A stretch of 64,000 nucleotides of DNA from Trigonopsis variabilis (taxonomy: Eukaryota > Ascomycota > Trigonopsidomycetes > Trigonopsidales > Trigonopsidaceae), in NCBI GenBank assembly GCA_003707065.3, contig PPXM03000003.1:992001-1056000 (forward strand), given 5' to 3'. A program made the position numbers and the translations under genes. This document shows positions 52,014 through 61,913 of this stretch, in pieces. The notes beneath the pieces are model-generated. The model made no database searches and was not told where the DNA came from. It was given only the letters and a program-made list of their open reading frames with translations. Numbering within the stretch: the first letter of the stretch is position 1; each line of letters begins with the position of its first letter.

Positions 52014-54051
52014 TTAATCGAGATCTCTAAAGAACGCCTTTGCGCCGGGATCTAGTCTAGAGAGAGCGCGGAACTCAGGACCAAACACGGCAGCAAACCG
52101 GAGTAAAGACAAGTTAACCACTGTTTGACCTTGATCGAACTGGTATCGCAAGGCTTGTGACCATTGCTGCACGAGTTCCCTTATATCTCTTTCGTCTTGA
52201 TCTGACACTGCAGAAATTAGCAGATTAGCACCATAGAAGTTGATCTGAGAAAAGAGTTGACGGCACCCTAAAAATTAGTTGCCAATCATATGCACACTCA
52301 CAAGTAAACCATAGGCTAGAGAATTGTGCCGGGGAGATTTGTTTTACAAAACGAATGTTCTCTTCAAATAAAAGCTTGGCTTGATTTCGAAGATAAGACA
52401 CTTTTTCAGGTGACTTTTTCCTCTCTTTCTTGGAGCGAAGGGCTAAGAGAATCGACCTCGAGAGGAGAATTTTAATTGCCAAGATGGATAAATGTAAAAA
52501 GCACGCTTCAGGACTTGATGACGACGCGCCAGAGTGAGAAAGCTCTTTCGACAGAGCTTGCAGCTTTTCATCGAGCTCATTGGTGATAGCCAACGTTTCT
52601 TCGAGATTCTCGCAGAGATCATAGGCAGCGCTAAGGGAATAGAGGCGGTCCAGAACATCATAAAGGATCTGCGAAAGACGACAGAAGGAAATGAAATAAA
52701 CTGGAGGAGATAGAGAGTTCTCTAAAGTCGACAAGTCAAAATCATCGACAGTCAACATCGAGACATTGCAATTTCTAGGGTTCATATTGGAAGGACGACC
52801 CATGATAGACGCCAGCCACACATCACAACTATAGACCGCCCACCATAAGCGACGACGATGGCTCTTTTCCCAGGAAGGAATATTCCAGTTTTTGCAATCG
52901 ACATGGAGACCAAGGTTTTGAGCAACTGAAACAGCTATGGCCACCAAGCTCCACTGGAAAGGAGAATTGGATACGTATAGATGAGAAGGAGGGAGATTGA
53001 TAAGTAGTAAACAGATCTCCAACGTTTCGAGATGACAAGTATATAAAGTTCTCCGCAAGTGCTCCATGGCGATATTACAGAGTTCTTTTGGTTGAAACCT
53101 ACTCGTGTCATAGGCTGGGCAGCAGTTCTCTAAATCGCTCTCGGCAAGGATAGGTTGCACAACCAAATAAATGGCGGCTAAAAGTCCAGGAGATAGATGC
53201 TCGATGGGAGTCTCATTTAGGACAGGTATGGAGACGACTGGAAAAAGAGGATAAATAAATTCTAGGAATAATTTAATTAGATACCTGCCAACGTCTGCGG
53301 GAACAAGATCATTCAGATCTTGTTGAATCGTAGGATAATAAGTTTGCTCCAATGCAGGAATGCTTAAATAGTAATTGTTGTACATGATCAACGCCGGCGG
53401 AATTTGGGTATTGGGAAAGAAGCCTTCCATCATTCTATACCCAATAGCTTGAAAGAAAAATTCATCGCGGTCATCAAATTTATGAGGCCACAGACGAATA
53501 GGATCTGTTTCAACGGATAATCCTGCCAACTGCGTCGAGAATCCTTCCCGGTTATCTAGTGACGGCCCCTCTTGGACTGTTTTGGGACGCTCATTAGACT
53601 GACCGCTCTCCCTTCTCGAGCTCACCGGATTCAGACCTTGAAGAAACAAGTCATAATCCTCTACTTGGCAGTTCGGATTTTGGCCGGATAAGCTAGGATC
53701 AGAATAAGCGAACTTGTTTCCAGGGCCAGAGTCTTCGCTAGGGTGGTCAGATCCGATATTCGAAACATTTGACTGCTCTCTTTGTTCACGCTCAACTTCA
53801 GATGACTGCACAGGAGCCGACTTGTCATTTTCCATCCGATTCTTGTCCTTGTAACTCGTTCTCTTTAGAGGACCGACTTTAAAAGTGCAGTCTCGATTAT
53901 GCCTTTTGCACATCTCACAAGGAGGCTTGTCTTCAATTATACAACAGTATCGACGAAGCCTACAGAAATCACAGGGTCTGAACTTTCTCGACTTATATGG
54001 ACGGCCTCCTTCTCCGGTAGATGACCCTCTTCTTTTGGCTGCTTTTGCCAT
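52014..54051 (-). CDS. Zn2Cys6 transcription factor with fungal-specific middle domain
   Basis: DNA-binding regulator. Exon 1 is 54051-52302, the 34-nt intron 52268-52301 and exon 2 52267-52014; the product is 667 aa. The N-terminal binuclear zinc cluster has spacing C-x2-C-x6-C-x7-C-x2-C-x6-C, starting at PCDFCRLRRYCC and closing at CEMCKRHNRDC. A disordered Ser/Gln-rich linker follows, then the middle homology region with LLAAIYLVVQP, LGLHVDCKNW and the typical RRRLWWAVYSCDVWLASIMG RP motif. The spliced tail WCRQLFSQINFYGANLLIS continues this helical domain. The in-frame start before 54051 is only a GTG, so ATG 54051 was chosen. Target genes cannot be inferred; the divergent neighbour is coatomer zeta. 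Confidence 0.9.
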
Positions 54052-54453
54052 CTTGCACCACTTTTCTGGTTTCACCCACCAAAATTAATCAAATTTCTGT
54101 TGTATAGCTGCAATTGACTTCAATTCGTCAAACATTCCGTGGCTTTTCTTGGCAACTTGATCTTCCAGTTCCGATGACTCGTACTCTGGTAGTAACACAA
54201 AAATGTGTGTATCGCTACGACGTAAAGTTATGTGCCTCTGGCTTTCTGGGGCCGGCGTTTTCGAGAATCGAGATAAAAATTACTCGTTTACAATTAATAC
54301 CAGGTCAAAGTCCCATGAATATAAGATCATACGGTCCTAAGTACGATCATAGCATTGTTTGTTGTAAATCAGTTGAGAGCCAGGATTGCCTTGACAACGG
54401 ATCCTGTCTTTGTAGCGCTCTTCTTGACGAGTTTCCAACCCTGGCTTGAAACA
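54052..54453. other. Divergent intergenic region
   Basis: About 400 bases between the Zn2Cys6 factor and coatomer zeta starts. A plus frame at 54114-54449 shows no family features and is read as chance. Confidence 0.5.
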
Positions 54454-55088
54454 ATGGTGGCCGATATTAGTCTCTATTCGATCCAGGCGATCCTAATTCT
54501 CGATAGTGATGGTGAAAGAATAATGGCCAAGTACTGCGGACAGTCAGAGGATTCGTTTCCAACGATCAAAGATCAACGGGAGTTCGAAAAATCATTATTC
54601 CGCAAAACTCACAAGCATGCTATTGATATTATTCTCCACGAAGGCCACGTCGTTGTTTACAAGGAAGCGGTGGACGTTATGATTTGTATTGTCGGCAGTC
54701 CCGATGAGAATGAAGCCTTATTATATCAAGCCTTACTGGGTATCCGAGACGCCATTGATATCCTCCTCAAGTAAGTCTCGGTTCGCTTGATCGGGATTCT
54801 AACTTATAGACATTCAGTTGATAAACGGTCAATGCTAGAAAACTATGACCTGGTGGCCCTCGCGGTCGATGAGGCAATAGATGAAGGAATCATCGTGGAA
54901 ACATCAGCTCCCATCATTGCTGGAAGGGTTTCGAAATCGTCAGCTGAGGATGATAATATTACAATTGGTTTGGATCTTAGCGAACGGGGAGTACGTATTA
55001 CTTTGTGGGCTTGGGTTCTAACTTGTAGATGCGGTCTTACTATCAGCTTGCCAGGGATTTCTCGGAAAGGTTCAGACAAGGCCTGTAG
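54454..55088 (+). CDS. RET3: Coatomer subunit zeta
   Basis: Small COPI coat subunit for Golgi-to-ER traffic, a longin-fold partner of gamma-COP. Exons 54454-54770, 54810-54990 and 55029-55088 with introns of 39 and 38 nt give 185 aa, the usual length. The start MVADISLYSIQAILILDSDG and ERIMAKYC form the first longin strands. KAIDI-like helices are in KHAIDIILHEGHVVVYKEAV. VDVMICIVGSPDENEALLYQ and HSVDKRSMLENYDLVALAVD carry the strand-helix core up to EGIIVETSAP. The final 20-codon exon ends SYYQLARDFSERFRQGL. The frame upstream of 54454 contains another ATG (54355), but the sequence before MVADIS has no counterpart in the family. Confidence 0.94.
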
Positions 55089-55154
55089 AAAATGTTCAAA
55101 TTATAATTCTTTATTAGTGCCAATCCTCTCCATCGTACAGTTTTCTGCTCCAAA

Positions 55155-58100
55155 TCACTTTTTCTTCTTGTCTCCTCCCATCAACTTGATCTTTGACACG
55201 CAAATCGGTAGCATGAGCTCGTTCTCTTTTATTCCTGATAGCAATTTCTTCTCTTGCGGCCACATCTTTTCTTGATCTTCCTCACTCGTATCAATCTTCA
55301 TTCCCAAGAATTGCTCCATGATACTTTTCACCGCCTTGCCCTTTTTCATGGTCCCGCCAGGACTAATCTTAACCTTAAACTTATTTCTATTTAATGCCGC
55401 CCAAGGAGCACATATAGGGATCGCATCGATAAGATTGTCCTCTTTAACTGGTGTTCCGATCAACGCGTCAAGGTTCTTGATCTGAGCAGCATGCGAATCT
55501 TCATCCAACAGACTTTGTTGCTCTCGTCTCATCCGTTCAGTCTTTTCTAGCCTTTCTGCCTCTTTCTTTGCTCGTTTCCTATCTCGCAAGAGTCGAGCTT
55601 TCGCTTCCTTCTCCTTTCTCCGTTGCTCTTCTTCTTCTTGCTTCCGCCGCCGTTCTTCCCCTTTGGTAGATCCTAAAATTTCCATTCGAATTTTTCGGTC
55701 TTGCTCGTCTTGGTCGGCATATTTCTTGGCAATCTTTTTCATTTTGCCTTTCTTTCCTCGAACCTTCTTGGGAGCATTGTTGTCAAGTACCAATTCTAGT
55801 TGGCGGACCGAATCTGTTATACTGTCAGTGTCCTGTTGCTTGTCAGTGGCAGTCTCTTCTTTTTCTTCGTCCTCAATACCAGACTCTAGAGCCTGCCCGT
55901 CATCATTCAGCTCGATGTCCTTCGCACCCTCTTCTAAAGCATTAGAGACATCCTCATCGCCTTTCTTAAGATCGCGCCTCTCCGATGCCGAAAGATGCTT
56001 TTTGGAGTAGCCAATCAGATTAGTTGGCGTCTGAGACTTTAGCAGGTCCTCCAAAACGCTACTCATTTGAGTATCAGGGACGTTTTCTAAATCATAGTTA
56101 TCCTTCTTATCGAGAGAAGGGAGAGACTGAACATCATCATTTACGTATGACTGAACCAAGTCTTGACCTGCAAATGCTTTGCGTGCATGTCTTGATGCGC
56201 CTTCTTCGTCAGTGAGAAACATAAAACTATATCCAAGAACTAAAGGAGTTGGAGGCAAGTGAGATTTATTGCCTTGGATCTCAAATTTTCCTGGTCCAAG
56301 AATACCTCCGGTGAGGTCAGCTTTTGAGACCGCTGAATGGCCGCAATACCAGGCTGACCCGGAAATCTTTTGGTCCCAGGCCTTAGAAGGAGCAAGACTT
56401 AATATGCTAGCTTGAGATAAGGTCGAATGTGGTATCATTGCATTGTTGGTCAGACGATTTTTGACGAAAACGGGTATGGAGCCAGGGATGTCCGAATAAA
56501 CAAAGGCATCATAGCTAGAAAAGTATTTATAAAACAGCATATCTGCTTGAAGGTCATCTCTGGCTCCTAAGCATAGATAACCATCACTTGAGATGAACCA
56601 ATAAAATTTCTCAAACCAGAATTTGTTACGAACTGGGCGAAGAAGCTGACTATCCATTTGATGTACCTTCTTAAGATCCTTTTTAACTCGCTTCTCAGTG
56701 TTTTCAAATGCCTTGGAAGCTTGCTGAAGCGTCTTCTCGTGCTTGGTAGAGGCATGTCGTTTAGCTTCAAAGTACCGCTGGGCATTGCCCCAAGATCCCT
56801 GATTAATATCTAGGCTGATAACAATAGATTTTGAAGTGTCTTCTCCACTACTGCCGGAATCGTCGGAGGAGCTGTCGTCGCCATCGCTTTCTCCTTGTTC
56901 AGTCTCCTCTGGGAGATTCAGTCTGATATCAATTCGATTTTGTTTGAGATGCAAAGGTAGCTCGATCACGCTGGCAACCTGATTTCCGTAAGACTTCTCC
57001 ATTTTTATGAGCTCCTGAATATTTTGCCAATCCATTCCATCACTTATTAGCTTCTGCACTGATTGAATCACCTCATTCACTAATTCATGATTTAGTTGCA
57101 GCACCAGGGCCTTTCGTCCATTGATATCCTGCTCAGCCTCAAGCTTTTCAAGCTGTTGAAGAGATTTCTGTTTGGCGTTATCTAATCTCTTATTAGCTGC
57201 CAGATCTTGACTGAGAAGTTTCAAAGCTATCTTATTAGCTTCAATTGATGAGAAGAAGGTATCAATAGTCTTGTTATATCCCTCGATATCTTCAATTTTA
57301 AATCCATCTTTCTGAAATTGAAGAGGGAAAAAAGGCTGAAAGTCGTCATATGTCCATTCGGGATATTCAATATTGTCAGATTTGCTCTTAGGGATAACTG
57401 TTTTTTTGGATATGATGTATCCAGTCACCATTGGACTATTGATTAAGTCTATAACCATTTTCTGGGCCCATTGGATCGAATTGTATATTTTATCAATAAT
57501 TTTATCGTAGTTTGAATGCTTAGCAGCCGGATCTACTTCAAATTTAATTAACGCAGTCTCTAACAATGCAGCAGGGATTAAGAAATCAGCAAGAAAAGGT
57601 GATAGTATCTTTCTTAATGATACAGACTGTTGTTTCTTTACCTGAGGCGGCATATCTGGAACCTGACTAGATGAATCTAAGGCATTGCCATGTTCAAAAG
57701 TCTCCTCCTTCATCTCAAGAGTGTGAGCTTGAGTAGAGCTAAGATAATCCACAAGCATTTCCTGTGAGATTTTTCTTGGGATATTATTAGACGAATATAT
57801 ATCATATTTCTCCCCAACAGCGCATCTAGACCGATCAGAAGTAGAAGACACCACTCGCAATAAACTCAAGATAATCTGATCAGAATTAAGTAATATGATG
57901 TTTCCTGCCGCATAAAATTCGATCACCAAATAATAGAGCCCGTCAGCAAAAGTCAAGATGAGTATACGATCAGTGCCTTTTTGCTCAATATTTGTCACTC
58001 GCTTGGATTGAAGATGCTTTCGTAGCTTCGCGACGAAATTAGAAGGACTAGGTGCCGTATTTCGGGTAAATTCTGTTAAATGAGCTCTGAAACCAGAGTC

Positions 58101-58295
58101 AATAATTAGATATTTCCTGGCATCTTGACCGGAAAATCGAAGAAGAAAGACTTTATTTCCTTGTTCCACATCATAGATGTTCTGCAAGCGACATCCCGGT
58201 AAAACTTGATTTAACTCTAGAGAGATTAATCGAATGTCTAGAGATGTAAATCGTTGCTAATATTAGAGACACCAAGCCGAGATTCGTACCTTCAT
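55155..58295 (-). CDS. RQC2: Ribosome quality control factor Rqc2/NEMF (Tae2)
   Basis: Binds stalled 60S-peptidyl-tRNA with Ltn1 and adds C-terminal Ala/Thr tails. Exon 1 is only six coding bases (58295-58290, Met-Lys); the intron 58257-58289 is 33 nt; exon 2 is 58256-55155. The product is 1035 aa. The spliced start MKQRFTSLDIRLISLELNQV then CRLQNIYDV is the NFACT-N signature. GTDRILILTF holds the Asp-Arg pair required for tailing in yeast. EFYAAGNIILLNSDQIIL follows. The middle has long coiled coils, then NFACT-R: RNKFWFEKFYWFISSDGYLC, LGARDDLQADMLFYKYFSS. A Lys/Glu/Arg coiled region and the NFACT-C end (ICAPWAALNRNKFKVKISPG) close it. Convergent with coatomer zeta, 66 bases between stops. 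Confidence 0.95.
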
Positions 58296-59701
58296 GACTA
58301 ACAAGATCGATGGATGTCGATGATGTAACGGTTAGTTTGATTGACGATGGTGATCAGGTTAATGACAAACCACATGGAAAGGCTGCTACAAGATCCTTTC
58401 GGCTATCATCGCTCATAGGGTATCGATGGACACTGTTACTTTTTCTCTGTCAAAGAGAAGGCAAATAGAAACCATCTGACCGTCCGAGTATCTCCAAAAT
58501 AAGTCTTTGGAACGTCAGTGCAGAGCTCAATATCACTCACTACCTTTGAGGGAATTGAAGGTCAATATGTGGAAGTGTCTACATTGATTGTGTAGGTTAT
58601 GCGATAACCTGACCGGTTGAATTTGCTATAGCGAAAATTTGGTCGTTATGAAGGTCCTTTGCATGTCGCAATGGTTATTCACAAAGGCAGTGATATTTTT
58701 ACAAATAATTTAGCGTTTGTCCTGTGAAAGGTCTATTACGGATCTCTTGACCTCTACCGTGATCTGCTGATCTGCGCTTCTTATGAATTAAGGCTATATC
58801 TCGTTGATTAGTATAAGACAAAAAAGATTGCTTATATTAGGGAATAGGAATAAAAAAGTGAATCCTATCTGTGACCTTTGATATCCTGGGTTTGTGTCCA
58901 TATTCGGCTTATTGAGTGTTTCTTGTTGAAATGGCAAGAAAGAACGTCCTATAATCATCAGATTGTAAAGTATGACTAAATAGAGAGGTTAGATGGATAG
59001 CCAAGATTTCAATCTTCTTCGCTCATCATGATTCTTGAAGCTCTCTGGCGACGCGATATGTTATATCAAATGAATGGAAGTTACTCGTCATACCTCGCAT
59101 GCATGAGCATTACTTTTTTAAATATTCAGGGCTTGCGAGATTTTTGCAAGGTCGCTTCAGAATTAGCAGAAGGCTCGAAAGTTTCAGATGATATCACTCT
59201 TGGCTCATCCTGAATACTGGAATGCTGTCTTTCTTATACCGCCTTGTTACCTTTTCTTTTTCATTCGATTGATCTTCTTTCCCTTCAATTCCTCTGATGA
59301 CGGCAGTATCAGGTTATTTGAACAATATCTTAATCGGGTTCACCACGAATATGTGTCATGTCCTTTGCGGGGTTATTGCCAAAAGACTAAAACTCTTCTT
59401 GGCACAGATATTTATCTTACAGATAATAATCACTCAGAAATACACATGAGAGTAATAATGAGGTTTAAATATCATGTAGATATTTACTCACAGTGCAAGA
59501 TTCTTGATAAAGCATTTTCATCTCGGACCGCCAGATCTTTGGTCTTACTATGGTTCTGACACGAGAATGTATCGGTATTCCTTGTCAATCTGTGTCTATC
59601 TGGCTTATGGTTGCGCAGCTCATCACAGGCTGAAAGCTTATCGCATTTAAATGAGTGGCGTGCTTCTTTAAAGGCGGCTGTCAGACCCAAGATAAGGTAA
59701 G
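58296..59701. other. Long divergent intergenic region
   Basis: 1.4 kb between RQC2 and the nucleoside transporter. Plus frames at 59028-59213 and 59188-59559 and a minus frame at 59484-59765 have no recognisable features. The space is A/T-rich and among the longest gene-free stretches of the window; nothing else identified. Confidence 0.5.
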
Positions 59702-61453
59702 ATGGCTTCAAAGATAACAGTATCCGAGCAAGGAACAGAATATGGCATGTCGGACTTGGATGCAATCAACAGAAAGTGCTCCTCTTCGGCAGACCTTGAA
59801 GCTAAAAACGGGTCAGTCACGTTCTTAGAAGGTCAAGTGGAATCTAGAGTGGAATCAGCTGAATTTACTGATCATGAACAGAATATCTTCAGACGTGTGA
59901 TATGTTATTTGAGGGCCCATTTCTGGACTGTTCATCTTGTCATTGTCTTATTTTTCACTGGATGGTGGCTGGCTGTCATAATCCCTGTTAAACGACGACG
60001 GAATGAATGGATCGTCCCTACATTATTATATTTTGCTATCATGTGGAGGATATTTACCTTATACGTGCCCATGAAGATGATATGCCGTCCTATTGTCTTT
60101 GTATGGACTGCGACCGTGCGCCCGGTACTAAAAGTCATTGACTCACGATTGCAATATGTTTTTGGATCTGTCATAACTGTTGCTGTCGTCCTGTTAGCGG
60201 TCTTTGTGACCCCTGAAACGCAATTTTCTTCTTATAAAGACCGAGGACGAGCGCTGGGAGGGTATGTCATAATTTTAGGATTATTGTACCTTACTAGTTC
60301 ACAGCGGCGTCTTATCAACTTAAAGGTTATTATAGTGGGGGTATTGATGCAGTTTATAGTTGCATTATTCGTTCTTCGAACATCAGTCGGAATGAATATC
60401 TTTCATTATATAAGCAAGCTTGCTCGGGGACTGGCCAATGACTGCAATGCTGGGCTGGCGTTCCTCACGAATACTTCAATTGCAGAAACACCAATCTTTG
60501 TTTTCACTGTTTTACCTACGACATTCTTCTTTATCATGGCGGTCTTGTGTCTATCTCATATTGGATTTATCCAGTGGCTGGTGTCGAAGTTTGCCTTATT
60601 CTTCTCTTGGGCGATGTCGGTTTCGGGAGCTGAAGCAGTCACCGCTGCAGCTTCTCCGTTTATTGGGATGGGAGAATCAGCCGTGATTGTTAAAGACTAC
60701 TTACCTCACCTAACGACGGCTGAAATACATCAAATCATTGGCTCCGGCTTTTCGACTATCTCTGGGGGCATCTTGGTAGCTTATATTGATATGGGGTTGA
60801 ACCCTTATGCTCTGATATCTTCCTGTGTGATGTCCGTTCCGGCTGGGATCATTACTTCCAAGTTGCGATGGCCCGAGAGTGACGAACCAGAGACTCGCTC
60901 TAATATTAAACTTTATCGAGACGCGAGAGGCTTAATGACCGTGCTAGATGAAGGGTTCTGGATAGGTGTGAAAATTGTCGCTTCAATTGCCTTTTCGTTA
61001 TTTTTAATTATCACTTCGATTGTCCTTATCGATAACTTGTTGATCTGGTTTGGTCAATTTATGAACACTGAGCACTTGACTGTGGAATTCATCCTTGGTT
61101 ATGTCTTCTACCCTATGGCCTTTCTTATTGGAATAGAATTCAATGACATGCTTAAGGTAGGCCGACTGCTAGGCCTGAAAATTATTCAAAATGAATTCGT
61201 CGCTTATTCAAGATTGTTAAACGATACCGACTTTAATGACATGACTGCAAGATCCAAGATCTTGGTTACCTTTGCTTTATGCAGTTTTGCTAACTTAGGG
61301 TCTATCTCAATCCAAATAGGGATCCTGACTCAACTGGCTCCAAATAAAAGGCGGCAGATTCTGAGGGTAATGACTTCAGCTTTCATCTCTGGTATCTTTT
61401 CTACGGCTCTGGGTGCTTGCGTCGCTGGAATGGTCATGACATCTGCTATTTGA
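59702..61453 (+). CDS. Concentrative nucleoside transporter (CNT family)
   Basis: Cation-coupled nucleoside uptake at the plasma membrane. Single exon, 583 aa. The N-terminal 75 residues are cytosolic, then membrane spans begin (TVHLVIVLFFTGWWLAVIIP). The CNT core order is present: Nucleos_tra2_N-like VGVLMQFIVALFVLRTSVG, a gate/helical hairpin FTVLPTTFFFIMAVLCLSHI, the substrate hairpin SVSGAEAVTAAASPFIGMGE followed by SAV, SGGILVAYIDMG, and the second hairpin with IIQNEFVAYSRLL and FANLGSISIQIG. The motifs G-x-G-E-S-A and E-F-V-A-Y, which hold nucleoside in known structures, are intact. The length is as in Candida CNT. It has no homologue in S. cerevisiae (known). Confidence 0.94.
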   Translation: MASKITVSEQGTEYGMSDLDAINRKCSSSADLEAKNGSVTFLEGQVESRVESAEFTDHEQNIFRRVICYLRAHFWTVHLVIVLFFTGWWLAVIIPVKRRRNEWIVPTLLYFAIMWRIFTLYVPMKMICRPIVFVWTATVRPVLKVIDSRLQYVFGSVITVAVVLLAVFVTPETQFSSYKDRGRALGGYVIILGLLYLTSSQRRLINLKVIIVGVLMQFIVALFVLRTSVGMNIFHYISKLARGLANDCNAGLAFLTNTSIAETPIFVFTVLPTTFFFIMAVLCLSHIGFIQWLVSKFALFFSWAMSVSGAEAVTAAASPFIGMGESAVIVKDYLPHLTTAEIHQIIGSGFSTISGGILVAYIDMGLNPYALISSCVMSVPAGIITSKLRWPESDEPETRSNIKLYRDARGLMTVLDEGFWIGVKIVASIAFSLFLIITSIVLIDNLLIWFGQFMNTEHLTVEFILGYVFYPMAFLIGIEFNDMLKVGRLLGLKIIQNEFVAYSRLLNDTDFNDMTARSKILVTFALCSFANLGSISIQIGILTQLAPNKRRQILRVMTSAFISGIFSTALGACVAGMVMTSAI

Positions 61454-61913
61454 GTTAAATTCTCGCACGAATAGTCTCCATTCATTATTGCAGAGAATAG
61501 TTTCATGTCCCGTTAGATATATATATTGTTCAATGAACGACGAGATACCTGCGCAGTGATGTTTCATTGCCAAAGAAACACTGTTAGTTGGTCTACATTT
61601 CACTCCGTATTAGCAATGAATTACTCGGGATCTTCAAGATACCTCAGTTGCTTCTCCGGGCGTCTCTGGGTGGCTGCCGCTCCATTCACGTAATTGTCGT
61701 TAGGACCGTTGCTAGGTGAAGCAAACCTAATTAATATCAAACGCTTAGATAGATTGGACATCTGATCCGGAAACAGTTCCAATTTCAGAGACACTTTTCT
61801 AGTTTTATTACTAAAGCAGTATAATTATACTAGGGTGAAAATACCTCGAAGGTGAATACAAGGCGGCAAGGTTCGAGCACGGGTGACTTTATTTCTTATA
61901 TGCGCACGTTCTC
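61454..61913. other. Intergenic region CNT / kinase
   Basis: 460 bases in tandem orientation; a minus frame at 61376-61603 is antisense to the CNT end. No other feature seen. Confidence 0.5.

Noticed and set aside
54114-54449. 111-codon plus-strand frame before coatomer zeta
   Set aside because: No recognisable features; lies in the divergent promoter region.
59028-59559. Two plus-strand frames in the RQC2-CNT spacer
   Set aside because: Short, overlapping, hydrophobic/low-information; no splice-linked extension found.
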